The notes under the pieces are model-generated. The model made no database searches and was not told the DNA's origin. It saw only the letters and a list, made by a program, of their open reading frames with translations. From the NCBI GenBank assembly GCA_016840965.1, contig JAEORI010000281.1, positions 1 to 5,797 of the forward strand: DNA of 5,797 nucleotides. Direction: 5' to 3'. Origin of the DNA: Candidatus Thorarchaeota archaeon (lineage in GTDB: Archaea; Asgardarchaeota; Thorarchaeia; Thorarchaeales; Thorarchaeaceae). Both the position numbers and the translations under genes were made by a program. Numbering within the stretch: the first letter of the stretch is position 1; each line of letters opens with the position of its first letter. This document shows, piece after piece, positions 1 through 5,689 of this stretch.

Positions 1-1356
1 AGTGCGAACTATATCTAGATAGCCTCCAGACAAATGGGCAATGACAACGGATGAACTACTGAATTTCTTGAGATGAGTCACAAGTGCAGTGGATCCAATC
101 TTGATTTCTTCAGTGTCCCAATCGCCTGTGACAGGAATATCATATTGCCCGGCGGGATATATACGTTCAAGTTCTCGAGGGACCAAACCGAGTGGCGATG
201 TTAGTATAACCTGAGCGATTCTCGACTCCATTCCAAGCATGGCGGATTCAATTACAGCTGAGAATTTCTTGTGGGACTTGGAATCGGAGTATGGTTTCTT
301 TGCCGAGCATGGCAATAATAGGATGATAGGTTTATTCCCTGGAGCGGAGTATCTACTCGCCACATAATCTCTGAACCTTCGAACGACTGGCGCATTATAG
401 GATTCGGAGCCGATTACGGGTAGTGCATCTGGTCCTGTTGTAGGAGAAAACTCTTCAATGTAAGGATAGAGCTCTCTGTTGATCAATCGGACAAGAGATG
501 CTTGAGCTGGACTGTTGTGAGTAGAGCTCTCTACCAACCATCTCAATCGACCGTGCCTCATGGCGTCCTTGGCTTCAGAGATAGTAGATTTGTATATGGA
601 AAGATTGTGCTCAAGAAGTATGCTCAGCAAGTCTTCTTGTTTAGCATTATCAAGCTTTTCACAAGCTGGACAGGAACAATACCTGCGCTCTTTTCCAAGC
701 TCAATCTCCTCAACACCATTTTTCCATAATCTCAAAGACTTTGCAGCTGCATCTTCTGCATAGTCAATATCAATGACATCAAAACCGGTGTAATAGAGAA
801 GGGGTATGAGTCCGGGTTCAATTCGACCTAGAGCTAGAGCAACCATGTGGAGTGGTAAATGACTCCGAAGATGTATAGCCCCGAAGTCATGTGCGCTCAA
901 TTGGCCATTGAAAGTGAATGCTGCACCATGAGCACCAAGTTTAGCTAGTTTTGTTAGAGAATTAGGATTAGCTTCAGAGGGAACGCGAAGTATAATCCTT
1001 GACGAATCAATGTTTGAGGATATTCTTGCTAGAACTTCCCCCTGATAATCAAGAACCAATTCAGCTGCTTCTTGACTGACTGCAGCGAGAGATACCAGTG
1101 ATGGAAGGATGATAGCATCAGTGGCAGGAATATCTAACACTGTAGGATTGATAATCTGATTGGTGAAGGGGATTGATACTAACGTGGGTCTCTCTGAGAG
1201 TGGCTTGTCTCGACCGTGCGTCCTGTAGGCAATGATAGAGTCAGTGGCAGTGAAAGAGGAAGTTAGGAGTGGAGTAGCGTATGTTGTTGAGCCTAAGATA
1301 TACTCGCCCACACGAGCAGGTCCATCATGTCCACGTCCTACACGAAACTCAGCCAT
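1..1356 (-). CDS. arcS: Archaeosine synthase ArcS (TgtA2), partial, C-terminus cut by window edge
   Basis: ArcS acts on tRNA whose D-loop position 15 carries preQ0. In the two-enzyme route it attaches lysine to the base, and a radical SAM partner (RaSEA) then releases archaeosine. The frame is open for 452 codons with no stop before the left edge, so the C-terminal part, where a PUA domain is expected, is missing. Residues 1 to about 280 resemble the tRNA-guanine transglycosylase fold. They include a GFDVID segment (191-196) matching the TGT GxDLFD region and a TGT-type zinc site, C227-S-C229-P-A-C232 plus H250. Residues 349-362 carry the ArcS hallmark PCSAKKPYS followed by S-x-S-H, with C350, K354 and H362. 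A TSPLGLVPRELE segment (386-397) and a YDxPVTGxW segment (405-413) follow, both typical of ArcS. The ATG at 1356 has a Shine-Dalgarno site and lies 14 bases after the helicase stop, so the two genes are probably co-transcribed. Family assignment is firm; activity is inferred. Confidence 0.92.
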   Translation of the reverse strand, partial: MAEFRVGRGHDGPARVGEYILGSTTYATPLLTSSFTATDSIIAYRTHGRDKPLSERPTLVSIPFTNQIINPTVLDIPATDAIILPSLVSLAAVSQEAAELVLDYQGEVLARISSNIDSSRIILRVPSEANPNSLTKLAKLGAHGAAFTFNGQLSAHDFGAIHLRSHLPLHMVALALGRIEPGLIPLLYYTGFDVIDIDYAEDAAAKSLRLWKNGVEEIELGKERRYCSCPACEKLDNAKQEDLLSILLEHNLSIYKSTISEAKDAMRHGRLRWLVESSTHNSPAQASLVRLINRELYPYIEEFSPTTGPDALPVIGSESYNAPVVRRFRDYVASRYSAPGNKPIILLLPCSAKKPYSDSKSHKKFSAVIESAMLGMESRIAQVILTSPLGLVPRELERIYPAGQYDIPVTGDWDTEEIKIGSTALVTHLKKFSSSSVVIAHLSGGYLDIVRT

Positions 1357-1363
1357 CCTTAAA

Positions 1364-1369
1364 CACCCC
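1364..1369 (-). promoter_or_regulatory. Shine-Dalgarno site of arcS
   Basis: GGGGTG on the minus strand lies 7 bases before the arcS ATG, inside the 14-base gap after the helicase stop. It resembles the GGAGGTG complement of the archaeal 16S rRNA 3' end. No separate promoter fits in this gap, so arcS translation probably starts on the helicase transcript. Confidence 0.6.
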
Positions 1370-1370
1370 A

Positions 1371-4019
1371 TTAGACCAGAGGTTGATACCCCATGTATCC
1401 TTCAGTATCAACGATTGTTTCAACTTTATCGAAGATTCGTTTGATGCTTTCGAGAGCACCTTGTTTGAATAGGGGACTATTGTTGTTACCGCAGTGATAT
1501 GAATATGTACATAGAGGACATCCATCTATTGTTTGACAATCACACTTCTCAAGGATAGTTTTCGATCTTTTGAAGGCCTCGTCAAGTTTTGTGAAAAGCA
1601 GTTTGGAAGCACCATTTCCTCCAGGACTGCCATCATAGACGAAAATGATTCCTGAATCACCCATCGAAACACCGCCAATCTCGCGAGTACCTCCTCCAGT
1701 GAGCATATCGCTAGACTCAATCAATACATGCTCAAGAGCATGAAATGCCCCACCATAAAGTTCAGCTGGACCCATTCGGGGACCTTTGAGACTGCTTAAC
1801 TTCCCTGATGTGTGATCATTCACTGCTTGAACCGGTTCGGGTGCAGCAAAAGCAAATCCACGAGTGCGATACCTGTAGATTAGCGGTGTTGAAAGACTGG
1901 ACCTGCTCAGGACTCGACCAGATCGTGTTTCTTTCTTCACATACCCGTCAACAGTCTGAGTCATCTCAAGTGTACAATACGCGGCATTCAAACCAAGAAT
2001 CTTACTTCTTTCAATTATGTCTATAATTCGGGGCATTGTAGAGTAGAGAGGTTTTGTGTGCTCATTTCGATTGGCATGTGGAACAACCGATGCCCGTCCC
2101 AACCCGGGAGTATACTTGAAATCTACTGACAGGTAGTTTTTTCCACCGTGGAGGTAGACAGCACCTGGATGAAGTTCTTGCGCAGCCATCGGCATTGACC
2201 TTTCACCAAGTCCTTTATTCCCACTCTTAATCTGAACCGTATCTCCAATGCCTCTGATACTGTAAGCACGCCATTCCTTTCTTGCTTGATCAAAATTAAC
2301 AACGCGAACCTTGCCATCCTCTTGGATACGTATCAAGTCCTCGCTCTCAAGTTTTTCAAGGATAGCTCTATGTCGCTTGAAATTATACTCATTCAGCTTC
2401 CCACTCATGGCTGCAGCTATAAGCTGGTAATAACCAACAACTTCATTCTCGGGTTCCATATATGCAGCGTCGATGTCTGAGAAGTATTTGTCTGGCTCAT
2501 GCCGATAGAAGGAGGATATTGGATCATTTTCTCGAAGAGCGAGTATAGCTACACTCTCCTGTCCTTTCCGTCCTGCACGCCCTACTCGTTGAGTTAGTCG
2601 TGTTATTGATACAATCATGCTAACAACACTGTCTAAATCGCCAATGTCAATACCAAGCTCAAGAGTTGGTGTAGAAACAATAACCGGAAGGTCTCCAGAT
2701 CTGAATTGATCTTCAACTTCGCTTCTATACTTCTTTGGCAATCCAGCCCTATGGACCATTGATTTGACACCAGTATCTGAAATGAGCATGTTCAAGACTT
2801 CAGCTTCGGAATGAGTGTTGCCAAAAACAAGTGTCTTGAAATCACCTTGTCTTAGCTGGCTAACAAGGTCAACAATCATACTGTACTTACTCCTCATTCC
2901 TGGATAGTACATCATAAAGTGAACTGGACCTCGTTTAGCTGTCTTAGACTCTATAAGTCGAACATCAGAATCAAAGAGGACTTCTGCAAATTCTTTGGGA
3001 TTTGATACAGTAGCAGATGCACCAATCTTCTGGAAAAGTCCGGACTCGAGCTCTAGACGCTTAAGAATGTAGTAGACATTCGTTCCCATGGAACCTGTAT
3101 AGAGATGAATTTCATCAAGAACTACAAACTGCACTGTTCGTAATATCGGTACAAGTCGAGATTCAGACCAGCCTAGGTGATAATGAAGAACATCAGGATT
3201 TGTCAGCATTATGTCAGGAGGTGAGTTGTATATTCGTTCTCGAGTATTTTGAGCCACATCGCCATCAAAAATTGACACTGTGAGATTCGAAGCGGCAGAC
3301 ATGCGCTTAATCTTGTCATACTGGTCTCGAGCCAAGGCTTTAGTAGGATAAACCAGCAGTGCACGGACTCCAGGATTTTCAAACGATTCACGGACTGTGA
3401 GGAGAAGCCTTCTAATTATTGGAAGAATAAATGCCTCAGTTTTGCCTTGACCTGTTGGAGCTGCAATTACAAGATTCTCACCATTTTCAATAGCATTGAA
3501 AGAGTCTTCTTGGAATTTGTAAAGCGTATGGATTCCTCGATTTTGAAGATACTCCTTTAGTCTGGTTGGTATGTTGAGTTTGTCGGTATCAATGCCATAT
3601 TCAGCGTCAGATGCAGGCATTAGTTGATATTTGACAAGATAGTCCTTTCCATTGGTCAGAAGCCTCCTAATCGGTTCTGAAAGGTCGTCAATGTTTGAGC
3701 CACCCTCATTCACTAGTTTTGTGATTGCTTCTTTGGACTGGACTCGAGATCCTGGTTCTAAGGATCGGCGTCGCCTTCTTGGTGTATCAGCGCCAGATCC
3801 AAGATACTTCTCCTTTCGTAGATCAGCGATAGTTGGTGCAGTGCCTGCTTGAACTTGAGTTGTATATGCTTCATATGCATCAAAAAGGTCAGTCTTTTTT
3901 CCACCTATTGAAACCTCTACACTACAAGTGGAACAGGTCACAGTCCAAATATCTCCGACTCTCTGGAAATCAAGACGAGAGCCACATTTTGAGCAGTGTA
4001 GAACAGGCACAACAATCAC
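1371..4019 (-). CDS. MrfA/Hrq1-like superfamily 2 DEAD/DEAH-box helicase with N-terminal zinc ribbon and DUF1998-type C-terminal cysteine cluster
   Basis: This 882-residue protein is a probable ATP-driven 3'-5' DNA helicase of the COG1205 group, whose studied members (bacterial MrfA, yeast Hrq1) act in DNA cross-link repair. An N-terminal zinc ribbon has CxxC pairs at C9/C12 and C29/C32. A basic linker (RRRRR at 81-85) and about 60 more residues precede a two-domain helicase core. Core motifs are APTGQGKT (187-194), YPTKALARDQ (224-233), TNPD (273-276), DEIH (302-305), SAT (335-337), the ST...LELGIDIG stretch (449-460) and QRVGRAGR (477-484). The C-terminal DUF1998-like region holds PGGNG (799-803) and a cysteine cluster C826, C828, C834, C837, C843, as in MrfA. 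MrfA is about 750 residues, so the excess here lies mostly at the N-terminus. The start used is the GTG at 4019; the in-frame GTG at 4010 is a strong alternative. It leads the arcS operon. The family is clear, but the biological role is inferred. Confidence 0.93.
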   Translation of the reverse strand: MIVVPVLHCSKCGSRLDFQRVGDIWTVTCSTCSVEVSIGGKKTDLFDAYEAYTTQVQAGTAPTIADLRKEKYLGSGADTPRRRRRSLEPGSRVQSKEAITKLVNEGGSNIDDLSEPIRRLLTNGKDYLVKYQLMPASDAEYGIDTDKLNIPTRLKEYLQNRGIHTLYKFQEDSFNAIENGENLVIAAPTGQGKTEAFILPIIRRLLLTVRESFENPGVRALLVYPTKALARDQYDKIKRMSAASNLTVSIFDGDVAQNTRERIYNSPPDIMLTNPDVLHYHLGWSESRLVPILRTVQFVVLDEIHLYTGSMGTNVYYILKRLELESGLFQKIGASATVSNPKEFAEVLFDSDVRLIESKTAKRGPVHFMMYYPGMRSKYSMIVDLVSQLRQGDFKTLVFGNTHSEAEVLNMLISDTGVKSMVHRAGLPKKYRSEVEDQFRSGDLPVIVSTPTLELGIDIGDLDSVVSMIVSITRLTQRVGRAGRKGQESVAILALRENDPISSFYRHEPDKYFSDIDAAYMEPENEVVGYYQLIAAAMSGKLNEYNFKRHRAILEKLESEDLIRIQEDGKVRVVNFDQARKEWRAYSIRGIGDTVQIKSGNKGLGERSMPMAAQELHPGAVYLHGGKNYLSVDFKYTPGLGRASVVPHANRNEHTKPLYSTMPRIIDIIERSKILGLNAAYCTLEMTQTVDGYVKKETRSGRVLSRSSLSTPLIYRYRTRGFAFAAPEPVQAVNDHTSGKLSSLKGPRMGPAELYGGAFHALEHVLIESSDMLTGGGTREIGGVSMGDSGIIFVYDGSPGGNGASKLLFTKLDEAFKRSKTILEKCDCQTIDGCPLCTYSYHCGNNNSPLFKQGALESIKRIFDKVETIVDTEGYMGYQPLV

Positions 4020-4020
4020 C
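4015..4020 (-). promoter_or_regulatory. GGTGAT Shine-Dalgarno-like sequence overlapping the helicase start
   Basis: GGTGAT on the minus strand exactly complements part of the archaeal 16S rRNA 3' end (ATCACCTCC). It overlaps the GTG at 4019 and ends 4 bases before a second in-frame GTG at 4010. If it is the ribosome site, translation starts at 4010 and the protein begins MPVLHCSKCG, a common way for a zinc ribbon to begin. If the message is nearly leaderless, 4019 could still be the start. An in-frame TGA about 18 bases upstream of 4019 rules out a longer protein. Confidence 0.4.
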
Positions 4021-4054
4021 GAGGTCTCTAGAAATCAATTCGATTGACTGGCGC

Positions 4055-4062
4055 TTATCAAA
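4055..4062 (-). promoter_or_regulatory. Possible TATA box of the helicase-arcS operon
   Basis: TTTGATAA on the minus strand, preceded by purine-rich AAAG that could act as a TFB recognition element, lies where a TATA box would give transcription starting roughly 10 to 15 bases before the helicase start codon. The match to the archaeal consensus is weak, so this is tentative. Confidence 0.3.
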
Positions 4063-4109
4063 CTTTGGCACTGACAGGCATTAAAGAACTACTAGGTGAT
4101 ATCGCAATG

Positions 4110-4117
4110 CTTATAAC
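4110..4117 (+). promoter_or_regulatory. TATA box for the first thioredoxin gene
   Basis: CTTATAAC fits an archaeal TATA box. Transcription would start about 25 bases downstream, near 4139. That lies after the TTG at 4121 and before the ATG at 4175, which favours the ATG as the real start and gives a leader of about 35 bases. Confidence 0.5.
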
Positions 4118-4144
4118 CGATTGTGCGACGAACATGCACAACCG
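4118..4144 (+). repeat. Inverted repeat in the thioredoxin promoter, candidate operator
   Basis: The arms CGATTGTGC (4118-4126) and GCACAACCG (4136-4144) are reverse complements at 8 of 9 positions, separated by 9 bases. The repeat begins directly after the TATA box and spans the expected transcription start. Archaeal repressors often block RNA polymerase recruitment at this location. No regulator gene is visible in the window, so the operator role is inferred from symmetry and position alone. Confidence 0.45.
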
Positions 4145-4159
4145 ACTCGTGCCGGAGAC

Positions 4160-4164
4160 GGGAG
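4160..4164 (+). promoter_or_regulatory. Shine-Dalgarno site of the first thioredoxin
   Basis: GGGAG ends 10 bases before the ATG at 4175. The spacing is slightly long but usable, and it supports the ATG over the upstream TTG at 4121, which has no such site. Confidence 0.45.
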
Positions 4165-4174
4165 CGTAGACATA

Positions 4175-4537
4175 ATGGTTGAAGACATTAATTCCGATGA
4201 TTTGCAAAGGATTATCGAAGGTCATAAGGTAGTGTTTGTTGATGCGTGGGCGACTTGGTGTGGACCTTGTCGTACACTAAGTCCAATTCTCGAAGAAGTG
4301 CAAGAGAAGTTCAAAGAGCGAGGTCTTAAAGTCGTAAAAATTGACGTTGATCAAAACCGTGAGTTCTCTATGGAGAACCAAATCACAGGCGTTCCTAGTG
4401 TGTTGGTTTATTCAGAGGGTAAGAGGGTCGTCTTCGACGATGGCTCCGGAAGGAAGATGGACAAACTTGTTGGCGTCATGCCACCAGAAGTCTATGAGCA
4501 AATCGCGGATAACCTTCTAGCTCAGGAAGCTGCATAA
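4175..4537 (+). CDS. Thioredoxin, classical WCGPC type
   Basis: This is a cytoplasmic disulfide reductase of the classical thioredoxin family, 120 residues from the ATG at 4175. Strand beta-2 with the buried aspartate (D23) leads into the active site W28-C29-G-P-C32, and the cis-proline is P74 in GVPS. Spacing of Asp, CxxC and cis-Pro matches bacterial thioredoxin. No signal peptide or membrane segment is seen. A longer frame opens at a TTG at 4121 and would add 18 residues. I prefer 4175 because the predicted transcription start lies after that TTG, a Shine-Dalgarno site precedes the ATG, and the paralogue downstream also has an MVED segment at this point. The gene diverges from the helicase operon and has its own TATA box, a candidate operator and a downstream terminator, so it is probably transcribed alone. 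No thioredoxin reductase gene is in view. The family call is very secure and the start moderately so. Confidence 0.93.
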   Translation: MVEDINSDDLQRIIEGHKVVFVDAWATWCGPCRTLSPILEEVQEKFKERGLKVVKIDVDQNREFSMENQITGVPSVLVYSEGKRVVFDDGSGRKMDKLVGVMPPEVYEQIADNLLAQEAA

Positions 4538-4542
4538 ACAAT

Positions 4543-4575
4543 AAGGGGGAATACTCCCCTTTGCCCTTTCTTTTT
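4543..4575 (+). terminator. Stem-loop and T-rich terminator after the first thioredoxin
   Basis: AAGGGG (4543-4548) pairs with CCCCTT (4556-4561) around a 7-base loop, starting 5 bases after the thioredoxin stop. A pyrimidine tract, CCCTTTCTTTTT, follows to 4575. T-tracts are the main archaeal termination signal, and the stem may assist. Confidence 0.6.
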
Positions 4576-4586
4576 CATATTATATC
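4576..4586 (+). promoter_or_regulatory. Probable TATA box for the second thioredoxin gene
   Basis: CATATTATATC, directly after the terminator T-tract, fits an archaeal TATA box and would start transcription near 4608, about 55 bases before the ATG at 4664. A weaker AT-rich stretch at 4641-4650 (TCTTTTAATT) could instead start transcription near 4672, which would force use of the later ATG at 4715. Confidence 0.4.
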
Positions 4587-4663
4587 ATTTGTAAAAATGC
4601 AGGCTCTGTCATTAAAGAGAAATGAGTTAGAACTTCTGTGTCTTTTAATTTCGTTCAGAAAAT

Positions 4664-5089
4664 ATGGATTGCGTGTCGAATAAGATTCATAGCCTGCCAA
4701 GTAATTATCAACTCATGGTCGAGGATGTTTCGCCGGATATAGTAGAGAGAGTGATGAAAAAGACTAGACTCCTTTTCGTTGATGCATGGGCTCCTTGGTG
4801 CCAGCCCTGTATTGCATTAGCACCGATTCTTGACGAACTAGACAAGAAATATGCTGATAATCCTAATATCAGGTTCCTGAAGGTGAACACGCAGGAACAC
4901 TATCAGTTTGCCGCTGAAAACAAGATACATGCAATACCTTGCGTTCTGCTCTTTTTTGATGGCAAGCCAGCGGAGTATAAAATAACTAATCAGAGAAAAG
5001 GCGAAAAAAAGACATCAAACCGACTGATTGGACTGCGACCAGCTGAACACTATGAGGATGTAATCAGATATTTTCTCAGCGATAACTGA
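4664..5089 (+). CDS. Thioredoxin-like protein with atypical WCQPC active site
   Basis: The 141-residue product has a complete thioredoxin fold pattern: buried aspartate D40, active site W45-C46-Q-P-C49, and cis-proline P92 in AIPC. It is clearly related to the thioredoxin just upstream (shared MVED start, FVDAWA before the active site, PILDEL/PILEEV helix), so the pair looks like a tandem duplication that has diverged. Three features differ from the classical enzyme. Gln replaces Gly in CxxC, Cys93 directly follows the cis-proline, and a basic stretch (KITNQRKGEKKTSNR, 106-120) lengthens the loop before the last strand. These suggest a different redox potential or partner, but the function is unknown. 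The start at 4664 lacks a Shine-Dalgarno site, as does the alternative ATG at 4715, which would remove 17 residues including Cys3. It has its own promoter region and no clear terminator after it. Confidence 0.88.
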   Translation: MDCVSNKIHSLPSNYQLMVEDVSPDIVERVMKKTRLLFVDAWAPWCQPCIALAPILDELDKKYADNPNIRFLKVNTQEHYQFAAENKIHAIPCVLLFFDGKPAEYKITNQRKGEKKTSNRLIGLRPAEHYEDVIRYFLSDN

Positions 5090-5111
5090 TTCAGTAACAA
5101 GTCGCATGATA

Positions 5112-5119
5112 TTTTATAT
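5112..5119 (+). promoter_or_regulatory. TATA box of the carbonic anhydrase-like gene
   Basis: TTTTATAT is a near-consensus archaeal TATA box, 23 bases after the preceding stop codon. Transcription would start near 5142, leaving a leader of about 20 bases that includes the Shine-Dalgarno site. The gene is therefore probably transcribed independently of the thioredoxin before it. Confidence 0.6.
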
Positions 5120-5152
5120 GATTGGACTACAGGTGTTATTCCAGATAGAAAC

Positions 5153-5158
5153 GAGGTG
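5153..5158 (+). promoter_or_regulatory. Shine-Dalgarno site fixing the TTG start
   Basis: GAGGTG lies 6 bases before the TTG at 5165. The first in-frame ATG comes only near the end of the gene, so this site decides the unusual start codon. Confidence 0.7.
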
Positions 5159-5164
5159 TGATAT

Positions 5165-5689
5165 TTGCCAGTTTTGCCATTTGGTGATAAGCGACCAAAA
5201 ATTGATCCCCAAGCTTATGTCAGTTCTCAAGCAACTGTCCTGGGAGATGTTGAGATAAGTCCTGGTGCAAGCATATGGCCAGGAGCAGTCATTAGAGGAG
5301 ACCAAGCCTCAGTCCGTATTGGTGAGAACACATGCATTCAAGATAGTGTTGTCATTCACGCGCATAATCCAGAGAATCCAGCAATAATTGGGAATAATGT
5401 CATCATATCTACGGCTGCGGCAATCCATGGAGTCTACGTTGGAGATAATGTGAGCATCGGTGATGGTAGTGTCGTGTTCGATGGTGCAACTCTGGGAGAG
5501 GGTGTATCTTTAGCACCAGGCAGTATTGTCCCGCCCAATATTGTTATTCCACCGAGAACACTAAGCTCAGGGGCTCCTGCAGCTCAGATCAGAGAGGTTA
5601 CAAGGGAAGAAGTAGAAAATCATACACTTCGAGCTGACACCATCACTAATGTTTTCATGAAGCTAAAGAGATGGCAACAGCCCGATTGA
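5165..5689 (+). CDS. Gamma-class carbonic anhydrase-like protein (left-handed beta-helix), one zinc ligand replaced
   Basis: The 174-residue product has the hexapeptide repeats of a left-handed beta-helix from about residue 12 to 138 and a C-terminal helix (about 144-170). It matches the short gamma carbonic anhydrase family (CamH, YrdA, PaaY-like), which forms trimers with zinc or iron at subunit interfaces and hydrates CO2. Conserved residues include the IRGD segment (R44, D46), Q59-D60 and H65 (equivalent to Cam His81), and H88 in IHG (Cam His122). The middle ligand, Cam His117, normally sits five residues before H88, but here it is Thr83. H67 is a possible substitute near the site. Activity is therefore doubtful; it could be a structural or differently metallated homologue, as in eukaryotic gamma-CA-like subunits. 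The TTG start is supported by a well-placed Shine-Dalgarno site, and a TATA box lies upstream. The stop touches the stop of the convergent M24 gene. The family is secure, the function less so. Confidence 0.88.
   Translation: MPVLPFGDKRPKIDPQAYVSSQATVLGDVEISPGASIWPGAVIRGDQASVRIGENTCIQDSVVIHAHNPENPAIIGNNVIISTAAAIHGVYVGDNVSIGDGSVVFDGATLGEGVSLAPGSIVPPNIVIPPRTLSSGAPAAQIREVTREEVENHTLRADTITNVFMKLKRWQQPD

Noticed and set aside
502..763. Two short plus-strand open frames opposite arcS
   Set aside because: They overlap a well-conserved arcS coding stretch on the minus strand, resemble no family I know and lack a convincing promoter or ribosome site.
1232..1472. Short plus-strand frames across the arcS start and the helicase end
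   Set aside because: They lie antisense to two clear genes, and their sequences look like reversed coding sequence.
1371..4019. DISARM-like defence locus suggested by a helicase with a DUF1998-type domain
   Set aside because: The helicase and DUF1998-like parts are fused as in MrfA, and no methylase, phospholipase D-like or other DISARM gene is nearby.
1..4019. DNA 7-deazaguanine modification (Dpd) island
   Set aside because: The TGT-family protein carries the ArcS core motif rather than looking like DpdA, and no other Dpd genes are visible. It is kept only as a speculation in the operon finding.
4121..4174. 18-residue N-terminal extension of the first thioredoxin from a TTG
   Set aside because: The predicted transcription start lies after the TTG, a palindrome overlaps it, there is no ribosome site, and the thioredoxin domain is complete without it.
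5085..5095. Perfect short palindrome ACTGA-T-TCAGT at the end of the second thioredoxin
   Set aside because: The arms have only 5 bases, the single-base centre cannot form a hairpin loop, and no T-tract follows closely, so it is not a credible terminator.
4708..5305. Minus-strand open frames opposite the second thioredoxin and the carbonic anhydrase homologue
   Set aside because: They mirror conserved coding sequence on the plus strand and have no recognisable domain or start signals.
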